Assembly (NCBI GenBank): GCA_018064665.1
Contig: JAGHUV010000010.1
Span: 1-44,847, forward strand
Direction of reading: 5' to 3'
Length of the DNA stretch: 44,847 nucleotides
From: Candidatus Crickella caballi
Lineage (GTDB): Bacteria; Bacillota; Clostridia; Peptostreptococcales; Anaerovoracaceae
Shown: piece after piece, positions 1-8,213 of the stretch
How the letters are laid out: each line of letters starts with the position of its first letter
How positions within the stretch are numbered: position 1 is the first letter of the stretch
Notes under the pieces: generated by a model
What the model was told of the DNA's origin: nothing
Databases searched by the model: none
What the model saw: only the letters and a program-made list of their open reading frames with translations
Position numbers and translations under genes: made by a program

Positions 1-60
1 CTATAGAAGATTGCTGACTCGTATGCGGGTGCAGCAAATTTTTTTTGAGAGGTATCCCGC

Positions 61-768
61 TTGAGCAACAGTCTGTTTTACGAAGCTAATAAGTCTTTCG
101 AAGAAATCATGAATGAGAAGAAGAACTTTGTCTTCATTGGCGAGGCCGGAAGCGGTAAGAGCGAGATCGTTCTTAATGTCGCAGTCAAGCTTGCAGAGAG
201 TACAGGTAAGCATGTTGATCTGTTCGACATGGACCAGACAAAGCCTCTTTACAGATCTCGTGATATGGCAGAGGAATTCGAACGCAGAGGGGTCAGCATT
301 CATTATCAGGATCAGTATCTGGATGCGCCAACTCTGGTCGGAGGTGTTGCTGTGTCTCTTCAGGATGACTGTTATACATTGCTGGATATAGGCGGCGGTC
401 AGCAGGCAGCCAAGTTTGCCGGAGCATACAACCATTTGCTGAGCCGCGAGGATTCTGTGCCTGTGTATGTAATTAATCCATACAGGCCTTGGACCAAGAG
501 CATCGAGTCGATAGACGGAACTATGTCACACATTCTCAGCTCAATCAGACTCGACCATATATATATGCTCTGCAACCCTAATCTGGGTTACACAACTACC
601 GTTAATGAATTCATCGAGGGTCTGAACAGGACGGATGAACTGCTTGAGGGCGTTACCACAATTAACAGTGCGTGCGTTCGCAGGGATATCTACGAGGAAG
701 CAAAGCTCCTGACGGATAAGACTTTGATACCTATTGATCTGTTTCTGACATACGAATGGGTTGATTGA
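61..768 (+). CDS. P-loop ATPase leading the vor operon
   Basis: A 235-residue soluble protein with a Walker A motif (GEAGSGKS, residues 27-34), a DMDQTKP stretch near residues 56-62 and an LLDIGGG stretch near 107-113 that looks like a Walker B/switch region. This fits the SIMIBI (MinD/CooC/CobQ-like) nucleotide-binding class. It starts at a TTG with a GAGAGG ribosome site about nine bases upstream; no ATG fits the conserved N-terminus. It sits 16 bases before the ferredoxin subunit of the oxidoreductase, so it is probably co-transcribed and may assist assembly or control of that enzyme, as CooC-like ATPases do for metalloenzymes. That role is inferred from position only. The upstream gene lies outside the window. 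Confidence 0.7.
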   Translation: MSNSLFYEANKSFEEIMNEKKNFVFIGEAGSGKSEIVLNVAVKLAESTGKHVDLFDMDQTKPLYRSRDMAEEFERRGVSIHYQDQYLDAPTLVGGVAVSLQDDCYTLLDIGGGQQAAKFAGAYNHLLSREDSVPVYVINPYRPWTKSIESIDGTMSHILSSIRLDHIYMLCNPNLGYTTTVNEFIEGLNRTDELLEGVTTINSACVRRDIYEEAKLLTDKTLIPIDLFLTYEWVD

Positions 769-784
769 AAAAGGAGGATAAGTA

Positions 785-988
785 ATGGCAAGAATTGAGA
801 TTAACACTGAATCCTGTAAATCCTGCTCATATTGCGTTATATCCTGCCCAAAGAAGGTCATTGAGATCGGTGAGAAGGTTAATTCCAAGGGTTACCTTTA
901 CGCTGTAGCTGCAAGACCTGAGGATTGCATCGGATGCGCAATGTGCGGACAGATTTGCCCGGATGCGGCAATTGAGGTATGGAGATAA
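785..988 (+). CDS. vorD: 2-oxoacid:ferredoxin oxidoreductase, ferredoxin-like delta subunit
   Basis: A 67-residue 2[4Fe-4S] protein. The two cluster sets are C11/C14/C17 with C21, and C48/C51/C54 with C58, the classic CxxCxxCxxxC arrangement. It passes electrons from the TPP subunit to external ferredoxin. The length and position match the delta subunit of four-subunit 2-ketoisovalerate/2-oxoglutarate oxidoreductases. An AAGGAGG site precedes the ATG. The alpha-subunit gene follows 14 bases downstream. The choice between the vor and kor labels cannot be proved from this subunit alone. Confidence 0.88.
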   Translation: MARIEINTESCKSCSYCVISCPKKVIEIGEKVNSKGYLYAVAARPEDCIGCAMCGQICPDAAIEVWR

Positions 989-1002
989 CAAGGAGGAAAA
1001 TT

Positions 1003-2082
1003 ATGGCAGATCGTGTTTTTATGAAGGGCACCGAAGCAATCGCTGAGGCTGCTACAAGAGCGGGTTGTCGTTTCTTCGCGGGTTATCCTATTACTCCGCA
1101 GAACGAGATCCCTGAGTATTTTGCAAGAAGAATGCCTGAAGTAGGCGGAACCTTTGTACAGGGAGAGTCAGAGGTTGCATCAGTAAACATGCTTTACGGA
1201 GCAGCTTCAACAGGTATCAGAGCTATGAGCTCATCATCATCATGCGGTATTTCTCTCTACAGTGAGGGAGTTTCATACTGCGCTTCAGCACGTATTCCTA
1301 TGGTATATGTGAACGTTCAGAGAGGAGGCCCTGGAATCGGAGCTATCCAGCCGGCACAGCAGGACTATCTGCAGGCAACAAAGGCTTCCGGAAACGGTGG
1401 TTTCAGAATGATCGTACTCGCACCTTCAACAGTTCAGGAATGCGTAGATATGACTTATGAGGCATTTGACCTCGCATTCAGAGATGAGAACCCTGTTCTT
1501 GTACTGACAGACGGAGTTATGGGCACAATGATGGAGCCTGTAGTACTCCCTCCAATGAAGTCAGACGAGGAGCTCAAGGAGCTTAGAGATGCATACAAGC
1601 ACAGAGCTATTATCGGACACCCTCTCGGACAGCAGGCATACTGCAGACCTGGTTCAGTAGGAACAGGCCAGGAGGAAGTAAACAAAGAGGCTGTTAAGCT
1701 TTATGCAACATGGGATAAGGATGTTCGTGTAGAAGAGTTTATGATGGAAGATGCTGAGATCGTTTTCGCAGCATACGGAATTTCAGCTCGTATTTCAAGA
1801 GCGGTTATCAAGGAGCTGAGAGCTCAGGGCATTAAGGCCGGAATGATCAGACCTATCACTATCTCTCCGTTCCCTTATGAGACATTCAAGAACCTTGACT
1901 TTAACAGAGTTAAGGGAATTCTCGATGTAGAGATGTCTATCCCTGCACAGATGAGATGGGATCTTGACTATGCAATTCAGGGCGCTTGCCCAATTAAAGA
2001 GTGCCTGAGATCAGGCGGACAGCTTCTGACTAACGATCAGGTTATGAAGGCAGCTCAGGAATTAATTAAGGAGGTGCTCTAA
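1003..2082 (+). CDS. vorB: 2-ketoisovalerate-type ferredoxin oxidoreductase, alpha subunit
   Basis: A 359-residue subunit carrying the pyrimidine-binding and middle domains of the POR superfamily. The N-terminus (MADRVFMKGTEAIAEAA, then GYPITPQNEIPEYF) is the pattern I associate with VorB of branched-chain 2-oxoacid oxidoreductases. The enzyme oxidatively decarboxylates a 2-oxoacid to its acyl-CoA and reduces ferredoxin in the cytoplasm. The start at 1003 follows a strong AGGAGG; an earlier in-frame ATG at 979 lies inside vorD and is unlikely. The stop overlaps the beta-subunit ATG by one base, implying translational coupling. Substrate (branched-chain 2-oxoacid or 2-oxoglutarate) is uncertain. 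Confidence 0.85.
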   Translation: MADRVFMKGTEAIAEAATRAGCRFFAGYPITPQNEIPEYFARRMPEVGGTFVQGESEVASVNMLYGAASTGIRAMSSSSSCGISLYSEGVSYCASARIPMVYVNVQRGGPGIGAIQPAQQDYLQATKASGNGGFRMIVLAPSTVQECVDMTYEAFDLAFRDENPVLVLTDGVMGTMMEPVVLPPMKSDEELKELRDAYKHRAIIGHPLGQQAYCRPGSVGTGQEEVNKEAVKLYATWDKDVRVEEFMMEDAEIVFAAYGISARISRAVIKELRAQGIKAGMIRPITISPFPYETFKNLDFNRVKGILDVEMSIPAQMRWDLDYAIQGACPIKECLRSGGQLLTNDQVMKAAQELIKEVL

Positions 2083-2840
2083 TGGCTGAAGAGAAGAAAG
2101 TTTATTCAAGAACTAAAGGTATCATTGACGGTGCAGTTTCCGGATTCTGTCCGGGATGCATGCACAGTACAATTCACAAGCTTATCGGAGAAGCAGCTGA
2201 GGACCTCGGCAAGCTCGATAAGCTCGTAAGAGTTGAGGGTGTAGGCTGCTGCGGACTCGGACAGTTCTATGTAACCTGCGATGAGACTATTGCTGCTCAC
2301 GGAAGAGCCTGTGCTGTTGCAACAGGTATCAAGAGATCATCCCCGGATTCACTGATTTATACATATCAGGGTGACGGAGACCTCGCAGCTATCGGTCTTG
2401 CTGAGACAATGTCTGCTGCAAACAGAGGAGAGAACTTTACTGTTATCTTCGTAAACAACGGTATTTACGGAATGACAGGTGGTCAGATGGCTCCAACAAC
2501 TCTGCTTGGCATGAAGGCTACTACTGCTCCACAGGGAAGAAAAGCTGAGGAGCACGGATACCCAATGCACATGTGCGAGATCCTTAACCAGCTGACAGCT
2601 CCATACTATCTGGAGAGAGTTTCCTGCGATACTCCACAGAATGTTATCAAGACTCGCAATGCCATCAAGAAGGCTTTCCAGTATCAGCTCGAGGGAAAGG
2701 GCTTCAGCATGGTAGAAATCGTTACTTCTTGCCCAACTAACTGGGGTCTTAGCACACTTGATTCCCTGGATTTCCTGAGAGATAAGATGTTCACAGAATA
2801 TCCTCTCGGAGTATACAGAGATAAGGGCGCAGAGAAATAG
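2082..2840 (+). CDS. vorA: 2-oxoacid:ferredoxin oxidoreductase, TPP-binding beta subunit
   Basis: A 252-residue TPP-binding subunit. The TPP/Mg motif begins at GDGD (residues 97-100) and continues with the FVNNGIYGMTGGQ stretch (about 123-135). Cysteines C23, C26 (CPGC) and C56/C57 are in positions used by this family to hold a [4Fe-4S] cluster. It forms the catalytic core with the alpha subunit. Its ATG overlaps the alpha stop, and the gamma subunit follows 11 bases downstream after an AGGAGG site. Length is normal for the family. Confidence 0.87.
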   Translation: MAEEKKVYSRTKGIIDGAVSGFCPGCMHSTIHKLIGEAAEDLGKLDKLVRVEGVGCCGLGQFYVTCDETIAAHGRACAVATGIKRSSPDSLIYTYQGDGDLAAIGLAETMSAANRGENFTVIFVNNGIYGMTGGQMAPTTLLGMKATTAPQGRKAEEHGYPMHMCEILNQLTAPYYLERVSCDTPQNVIKTRNAIKKAFQYQLEGKGFSMVEIVTSCPTNWGLSTLDSLDFLRDKMFTEYPLGVYRDKGAEK

Positions 2841-2851
2841 GAGGTAGCAGA

Positions 2852-3400
2852 ATGGAAAGAAATATTATGATGGCCGGCTTCGGCGGCCAGGGAGTTATGA
2901 CAATGGGCAAGCTGCTTGCTGAAGCTACTTCAGAAGCTACAGATCTTGCTGTTACATTCTTCCCTTCATACGGTGCTGCTATGAGAGGCGGTACAGCAAA
3001 CTGCTTCGTAGTTATTTCCGATGATGAAATCGGAGCACCTGTAAGCTATAGCCTTGAGGACCTTATCGTTATGAACGGACCTTCACTCCATGCTTTCATT
3101 GACAATGTAAAGCCGGGCGGAAATCTGTTTATTAACAGCACAATTGTTACAGATCCTATCGAGAGAGACGATGTTACAGTTGTAGAGGCTCCTGTAACTC
3201 AGATGGCTATCGACATGGGCAATGAGAGAGCGCTCAACATCATCATGCTTGGTGTATATGTAGGCTTCACTGAGGCTGTTCCTGAAGAGGTAATCATCAA
3301 GGGTATCGAGCACAAGTTCGAGAAGAAGCCTAAGCTCATCGCACCTAACGTAGATGCTTTTAAGAAGGGACTTGAGATTGGTAAAGCTGCAAGAAAATAA
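2852..3400 (+). CDS. vorC: 2-oxoacid:ferredoxin oxidoreductase, gamma subunit
   Basis: A 182-residue gamma subunit. The N-terminal GFGGQGV (residues 9-15) and the AMRGGTANC stretch are the family hallmarks; this domain binds CoA in the complex. It is the last gene of the set (ATPase, delta, alpha, beta, gamma), and a strong hairpin lies about 60 bases past the stop. The four subunits together would oxidise amino-acid-derived 2-oxoacids, which suits a fermentative or amino-acid-using anaerobe. Confidence 0.87.
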   Translation: MERNIMMAGFGGQGVMTMGKLLAEATSEATDLAVTFFPSYGAAMRGGTANCFVVISDDEIGAPVSYSLEDLIVMNGPSLHAFIDNVKPGGNLFINSTIVTDPIERDDVTVVEAPVTQMAIDMGNERALNIIMLGVYVGFTEAVPEEVIIKGIEHKFEKKPKLIAPNVDAFKKGLEIGKAARK

Positions 3401-3462
3401 TCTGTGGCTTAGCAATACAATCAGATAAAACTGAATTGATAATCCAGATTTGATAATCCATT

Positions 3463-3500
3463 AAAAAAGGAGCTGATGCACAAAATGCACAGCTCCTTTT
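3463..3500 (+). terminator. Intrinsic terminator after the vor operon
   Basis: Arms of about 15 bases (AAAAGGAGCTGxTGCA and TGCACAGCTCCTTTT) surround a short A-rich loop. The A-run on the left and T-run on the right make it potentially bidirectional. It closes the vor operon. Confidence 0.8.
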
Positions 3501-3589
3501 AACTTGGAAAAGCATACAGTAAATACTATGTGTAAAAAGCATAAGGCGTGTTCCGGTTTTGGAATTTTGTCGGTGCGTCATTATTTCGG

Positions 3590-3611
3590 GGCCTCTTGGG
3601 AGGCCTTTTTT
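3590..3611 (+). terminator. Second intrinsic terminator before the metG operon
   Basis: GGCCTC-TTGG-GAGGCC followed immediately by six T, a textbook hairpin. It lies about 90 bases after the vor terminator, with no recognisable gene between them. It could be a back-up terminator or the 3' end of a short RNA. Confidence 0.8.
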
Positions 3612-3612
3612 A

Positions 3613-3641
3613 TTGAATCACAACAATGTATAAGGTATAAT
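3613..3641 (+). promoter_or_regulatory. Sigma-A-type promoter for the metG operon
   Basis: TTGAAT (3613-3618), a 17-base spacer and TATAAT (3636-3641). It starts directly after the T-tract of the preceding terminator and lies 27 bases before the small membrane-peptide gene. Confidence 0.75.
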
Positions 3642-3667
3642 CACTATGTATGTAAAGGAGGTGCGAA

Positions 3668-3832
3668 ATGTTTACAAACAAAGTACAGGTAACAGATAAG
3701 CACAGCAAAGAAACCAAGATTGTTGCAGGTGCTCTTGCAGCTACATTGACAGCTGTATCCGTTCTTGCAGTCGCTACTCAGAAATTACTTGAATCTATCA
3801 AAACCGACGAAGACAAAGATCGCAGTTGGTAA
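3668..3832 (+). CDS. Small single-pass membrane protein (54 aa)
   Basis: Starts at ATG 3668 after a perfect AAAGGAGGTG site. The peptide has a charged N-terminus (about 17 residues), a hydrophobic Ala/Val/Leu-rich segment at about residues 18-38 able to span the membrane once, and a charged C-terminus ending in DEDKDRSW. I do not recognise the family. The good promoter, strong ribosome site and clean amphipathic layout argue that it is real. It is the first gene of the metG-tatD-tilS unit, 43 bases before metG. Confidence 0.65.
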   Translation: MFTNKVQVTDKHSKETKIVAGALAATLTAVSVLAVATQKLLESIKTDEDKDRSW

Positions 3833-3875
3833 GAAAACACTATTAAGCTCTCATTCGAGCGGGAAGGTTGTTAAA

Positions 3876-5819
3876 ATGGAAAACAAAGGAAAATATTACA
3901 TCACTACACCTATTTATTATCCAAGTGCAAAGCTGCACATCGGTCACACTTACTGCACTGTAATGGCAGACGCTATGGCCAGATTCAGACGAATGCAGGG
4001 CTATGATGTAAGATTCCTCACAGGAACTGACGAACACGGTCAGAAGATACAGACCCTTGCAGATGCCAAGGGTGTTACCCCACAGGAATACGTTGACGAG
4101 GTAGTTGACGGCATCAAGAAGCTGTGGGCAACAATGGAAATTTCATATGATGATTTTATCAGAACCACTGAAGAACGTCATATGACACGCTGCCAGCAGA
4201 TCTGGAACAGAATGTATGAGAAGGGTGATATTTACAAGGGTAAGTATGAAGGCCTGTATTGCACACCATGTGAATCATTCTGGACAGAGTCTCAGCTTGT
4301 AGACGGAAAGTGCCCTGACTGCGGAAGACCTGTAGCCAAGGCAGAAGAAGAAGCTTATTTCTTCAAGCTCAGCAAATATTCACAGAAGATACTGGACCTC
4401 TATGAGGAGCATCCTGAATTCCTTCAGCCGGAGACAAGAAGAAACGAGATGAAGGCATTCATTGGACAGGGACTCGAGGATCTGTGCATTTCAAGATGCA
4501 CTTTTGACTGGGGTATTCCTGTTCCTAACGATCCAAAGCACGTAATGTACGTATGGGTAGATGCGCTGTCCAACTATGTTACGGCACTCGGCGGACCTGA
4601 CGATACAGACCTCATGAAGCAGTACTGGCCTGCAAACTACCACCTGGTAGGTAAGGAAATCGTAAGATTCCACTCAATTATATGGCCGGCAATGCTCATG
4701 TCAGCAGATCTTCCGCTTCCTGAGCACGTACTAGGACACGGATGGCTGCTTCTCGGAGGAGAGAAGGTAAGTAAATCCAAGGCCGCAAAGGGCAAGGATG
4801 TTATCGATCCTGTAGTTCTGATTGAACGCTACGGAATCGACGCACTTAAGTACTTCCTCCTGAGAGAATATACTTTCGGACAGGACGGAATGTTTACTAA
4901 TGAGGTAATGCTCAAGAGAATGAACTATGACCTGGCCAACGACCTCGGAAACCTCGTTTCAAGAACAGTATCCATGATCGAGAAGTACTGCGGCGGAGTC
5001 GTTCCTGCAGCAACAACTGAGGATGAAATCGATAAGGATCTCAAGGCTATCGCTGTTGGCGCACAGGCAAAGGTTGAAGAGCAGATGGACAAGTTTGCTT
5101 TCAACATGGCTCTTGAAGAGATATGGGTACTTGTCAGAAGAGCTAACAAATATATTGACGAGAAGGCACCTTGGGTTCTTGCCAAGGACGAGTCCAAGAA
5201 GGCTGAGCTGGATACTGTAATGAAGAATCTGGCTGAGGCTATCAGAATTATCAGCGTTCTTATCTATCCGTTTATGCATACTACATCAGATGCTATCAGA
5301 GAACAGCTCGGACTTACCGATGTTCCTGCAGTATGGGAAGATGCTGTTGTATTCGACAAGATCGATGGCGTAACAGTTAAGAAGGGCAATGCAATATTCC
5401 CAAGAATCGATATCGAAAAGGAACTCGAAACACTGTCGGGTATTGCTGATGAGATGGCTAAGAAGGCAGGTGAGCCTGTATCAGAGCCACTCAAGCTGAA
5501 GGACGAGATCACATATGATGACTTTGATAAGATCGACTTCAGAGTAGGTCAGATCATCAAGGCTGAGAAGCATCCTAAGGCAGACAAGCTGCTGGTATTC
5601 CAGGTAAAGATGGGAACTGAAATCAGACAGGTTATTTCAGGAGTAGCTGAATCCTATAAGCCTGAAGAAATGCTCGGAAAGAAAGTAGTTGTAGTTGCTA
5701 ACCTTAAGCCAAGACAGCTTAGAGGACTTGAATCATACGGAATGCTGCTCTTTGCAGACGACGGTGACAAGGTTAAGGTGGTTACTACAGAAGCACCGGA
5801 TGGAGAGGTAGTTTGCTAA
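3876..5819 (+). CDS. metG: Methionyl-tRNA synthetase
   Basis: A 647-residue class I aminoacyl-tRNA synthetase that charges tRNA-Met with methionine. The HIGH signature is at residues 21-24 (KLHIGHTY) and the KMSKS-type loop is KVSKS at 297-301. A four-cysteine zinc knuckle (C129, C132, C146, C149) sits in the connective peptide. The C-terminal 100 residues or so (from about 545, DFRVGQIIKAEKHPKADKL) form the EMAP-II-like tRNA-binding domain found in many Firmicute MetG proteins. The start at 3876 gives the usual MKxKYYITTPIYY-type N-terminus; the upstream extension of the open frame back to 3765 overlaps the small membrane-peptide gene and is not homologous. Confidence 0.96.
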   Translation: MENKGKYYITTPIYYPSAKLHIGHTYCTVMADAMARFRRMQGYDVRFLTGTDEHGQKIQTLADAKGVTPQEYVDEVVDGIKKLWATMEISYDDFIRTTEERHMTRCQQIWNRMYEKGDIYKGKYEGLYCTPCESFWTESQLVDGKCPDCGRPVAKAEEEAYFFKLSKYSQKILDLYEEHPEFLQPETRRNEMKAFIGQGLEDLCISRCTFDWGIPVPNDPKHVMYVWVDALSNYVTALGGPDDTDLMKQYWPANYHLVGKEIVRFHSIIWPAMLMSADLPLPEHVLGHGWLLLGGEKVSKSKAAKGKDVIDPVVLIERYGIDALKYFLLREYTFGQDGMFTNEVMLKRMNYDLANDLGNLVSRTVSMIEKYCGGVVPAATTEDEIDKDLKAIAVGAQAKVEEQMDKFAFNMALEEIWVLVRRANKYIDEKAPWVLAKDESKKAELDTVMKNLAEAIRIISVLIYPFMHTTSDAIREQLGLTDVPAVWEDAVVFDKIDGVTVKKGNAIFPRIDIEKELETLSGIADEMAKKAGEPVSEPLKLKDEITYDDFDKIDFRVGQIIKAEKHPKADKLLVFQVKMGTEIRQVISGVAESYKPEEMLGKKVVVVANLKPRQLRGLESYGMLLFADDGDKVKVVTTEAPDGEVVC

Positions 5820-6656
5820 ATGCTGTTTGACGCACATACGCATTTAAATTTTGAACAACTTAGTGATGAAGAGCGCCTTGATCTCGCACGCGAGATTGAG
5901 GCGTCCGATTTGTCATACATTATTGATGTGGGAGACTGCGTTGAGTCCTCTGTGCAGGCACTTAAAGACGCAGATGATTACGAATGGTGCTATGCTGCCG
6001 TAGGAATCCATCCGGATCATGCCAAAACTTATACGGACGCAGATATCGAGGAGATACGCAGACTTGCAGCTCATCCCAAGGCTGTAGCTATAGGCGAAAT
6101 CGGTCTTGATTTCTATTACGGCAAAGACGACAGAGAAGAACAGGAAGAACTGTTCCGCAAGCAGGTCAGACTGGCTGTTGAACTCGGAATGCCTATCATG
6201 GTCCATTCAAGGGACGCACATCAGCTGACTATGGACATACTCAAGGAGGAGGGTGCCTTCAGCGAAGAGAGGAAAAAGAGCTTTCCTGCAAGACCCGCAG
6301 TCGGTGCCGGTAGTGCCGAAGATGCGAGAGTACAGCTGCACTGCTTCTCGGGATCCGCTGAGCTTGCAGAGGAATATATCAGACTCGGAGCAACCGTATC
6401 ACTCGGCGGCCCGGTTACCTTCAAGAACGGCAAGAGGGCGGTTGAAGTAGTAAGACAGATTCCTATCGAATATATTATGTCCGAGACGGATGCACCTTAT
6501 ATGGCACCGGAACCGCTGAGAGGAAGGCCGAACAAGCCTCAGTATGTTGAGCATGTTGTGAGAAGAATGGCACTGCTCAAGGACATTACTTATGAAGAAG
6601 CTGCTGAAATACTCAGCGCCAATGCAATCAGATTCTTTGGAATACAGATGGGATAA
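5820..6656 (+). CDS. tatD: TatD-family metal-dependent hydrolase/DNase
   Basis: A 278-residue TIM-barrel amidohydrolase-like nuclease. Metal ligands are visible: H6 and H8 (DAHTHLN), E93 (GEIGLDFYY), H129 (MVHSRDAH), H174 (LHCFSGS) and D224 (SETDAPYMAPEP). The family cleaves DNA 3'-5' and acts in repair or turnover. The ATG follows the metG stop with no gap. It is about 20 residues longer than usual: residues about 145-170 (EERKKSFPARPAVGAGSAED) look like an insertion in the loop before the LHCFSG strand. The metG-tatD pairing is common in Firmicutes. Confidence 0.92.
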   Translation: MLFDAHTHLNFEQLSDEERLDLAREIEASDLSYIIDVGDCVESSVQALKDADDYEWCYAAVGIHPDHAKTYTDADIEEIRRLAAHPKAVAIGEIGLDFYYGKDDREEQEELFRKQVRLAVELGMPIMVHSRDAHQLTMDILKEEGAFSEERKKSFPARPAVGAGSAEDARVQLHCFSGSAELAEEYIRLGATVSLGGPVTFKNGKRAVEVVRQIPIEYIMSETDAPYMAPEPLRGRPNKPQYVEHVVRRMALLKDITYEEAAEILSANAIRFFGIQMG

Positions 6657-6671
6657 TAATCGGGAGATTAT

Positions 6672-8141
6672 ATGAAGAACAATGTTATTGACAAAATCAT
6701 AGATGACGGAATCATCCAACGCGGTATGACTGTTATTGTGGGTTTCTCGGGAGGCCCTGACTCACTGTGTCTGCTTCATTCACTTGCCCAGATACGTGAG
6801 CTTTACGATCTCAATATTGTTGCTGTTCATGTCAACCATAAGCTGAGAGCAGCAGCTGATGCCGAGGCAATGAATGCTGCTAATATATGCGAGCGTCTGG
6901 ATATTGAATGTGCCATGTTTGATGCAGACTGCGAATCCATGGCCAGGGATATGAAGGTTTCGACAGAGGAGGCAGGTCGCAACATCAGATACTCGGTGTT
7001 TGACGATGTTGCTGCAGAGCTGGAGGAGAGCGGTATCCCAAGAGACAGGATTTGCATAGCACTTGCACACAATGCAGACGACCAGAGCGAAACAGTGCTT
7101 TTCAGACTTATCAGGGGAACCGGGGTTCACGGACTTGCCGGCATGCCTTCGTTCAGAATATCTGAAGGCGGATATATGATCGTACGTCCTCTGCTCGAAA
7201 TACCGAGAGCGGACATCGAGGAATATATAAGAGTCAACAAGCTCCATCCTAATATGGACGAGTCCAATGAAGGTACGGACTATACCCGCAACAAGATTCG
7301 CAACGAGCTTATCCCATATATCGAGAAGAACTACAATCCGAACATAAGACAGGTGCTGAGACGCTTCGCGGAAATCGCAGACTGTGATGACAGCTTCATT
7401 CAGGATATTGCACTTTCCGAATGCGACAGATTCCTCACAAGAGATGAGGAGAAGGAAGCGGTGTTCCTGGATATCAGCGAAATCAAAGAATATCCTGTTC
7501 CGGTCAATACAAGAATTATTACTGCAATTCTTACAATGCTGGATATTGAAAACAAGATTACTTATGATCTGCTTTTGTCAATTCATAAGCTTATCTATTC
7601 GGAGAATCCTTCGGCAAGACTGGATCTGCCGGGCGGCTGCAAGGCAATAAGGGAATACGACAGGATAACATTTACAGCTGACGCTTCGATTATAGATTCC
7701 ATGCAGACTCCGTCACAGTCGGAGATGGAGCTGGAGATCGATTCACAGATTCTTAAGAGAGGCGAGTACGACAGCATTATCAGCTGTAACGCATCGGACG
7801 ATAATCTCGGAGCATATGCGGCCTTTGACTTTGATTTGTTCAATAAGGCGTACCCGGGCAAAGCGGGAGACATCGTGCTGAGAAGCCGCAGAGAAGGTGA
7901 CTATATCGCCATAGCCGGAGGGAGCAAGAAAATCCAGGATTTCCTTGTGGACTCCAAGGTTAGAAAAAACGAGAGAGACAACATACTGCTTGTATGTATA
8001 GGAAGTGAGGTTTTGTGGATACTGCCGAACGAGGAATTTGCTAATGAAATGCACAGGCTCAAGGGTAAGTTTTCACAGAACTTTCAGATAAATCAGGATA
8101 CTGAGAGAGTCTTGTTTCTTGAAGTAGCAGAAAAAATATGA
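6672..8141 (+). CDS. tilS: tRNA(Ile)-lysidine synthase
   Basis: A 489-residue N-type PP-loop ATPase with SGGPDS at residues 26-31. It converts C34 of the CAU-anticodon tRNA-Ile to lysidine, an essential decoding change. The N-terminal adenylation domain is followed by TilS substrate-binding regions, and the C-terminal domain carries the RSRREGD and KKIQDFLVDSKVRKNERDNILLV-type conserved stretches. It lies 15 bases past tatD with a GGGAG ribosome site. In many Firmicutes hpt lies between tilS and ftsH; here the gap is only 72 bases and hpt is absent. Confidence 0.94.
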   Translation: MKNNVIDKIIDDGIIQRGMTVIVGFSGGPDSLCLLHSLAQIRELYDLNIVAVHVNHKLRAAADAEAMNAANICERLDIECAMFDADCESMARDMKVSTEEAGRNIRYSVFDDVAAELEESGIPRDRICIALAHNADDQSETVLFRLIRGTGVHGLAGMPSFRISEGGYMIVRPLLEIPRADIEEYIRVNKLHPNMDESNEGTDYTRNKIRNELIPYIEKNYNPNIRQVLRRFAEIADCDDSFIQDIALSECDRFLTRDEEKEAVFLDISEIKEYPVPVNTRIITAILTMLDIENKITYDLLLSIHKLIYSENPSARLDLPGGCKAIREYDRITFTADASIIDSMQTPSQSEMELEIDSQILKRGEYDSIISCNASDDNLGAYAAFDFDLFNKAYPGKAGDIVLRSRREGDYIAIAGGSKKIQDFLVDSKVRKNERDNILLVCIGSEVLWILPNEEFANEMHRLKGKFSQNFQINQDTERVLFLEVAEKI

Positions 8142-8146
8142 TAAAA

Positions 8147-8165
8147 TTTGTGTTCAGAACACAAA
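8147..8165. promoter_or_regulatory. Perfect inverted repeat upstream of ftsH
   Basis: TTTGTGTT-CAG-AACACAAA, with eight-base arms and a three-base centre, six bases after the tilS stop and about 50 bases before ftsH. There is no T-run on the plus strand, so it is not an obvious terminator for tilS. It looks more like an operator. I could not assign a regulator. Confidence 0.4.
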
Positions 8166-8213
8166 AAACAGTAAAACTAAGCTGAAAACTTTATTATAGA
8201 AAGGAAAACAGTA

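Noticed and set aside
1-435. Minus-strand open frame of 144 codons at the left edge
   Set aside because: It lies antisense to the P-loop ATPase gene, whose Walker motif and operon position are clear; no ribosome site or family pattern supports the antisense frame.
3504-3692. Plus-strand frame of 62 codons between the vor and metG operons
   Set aside because: It runs through a terminator and the promoter of the next operon and overlaps the better supported 54-aa gene.
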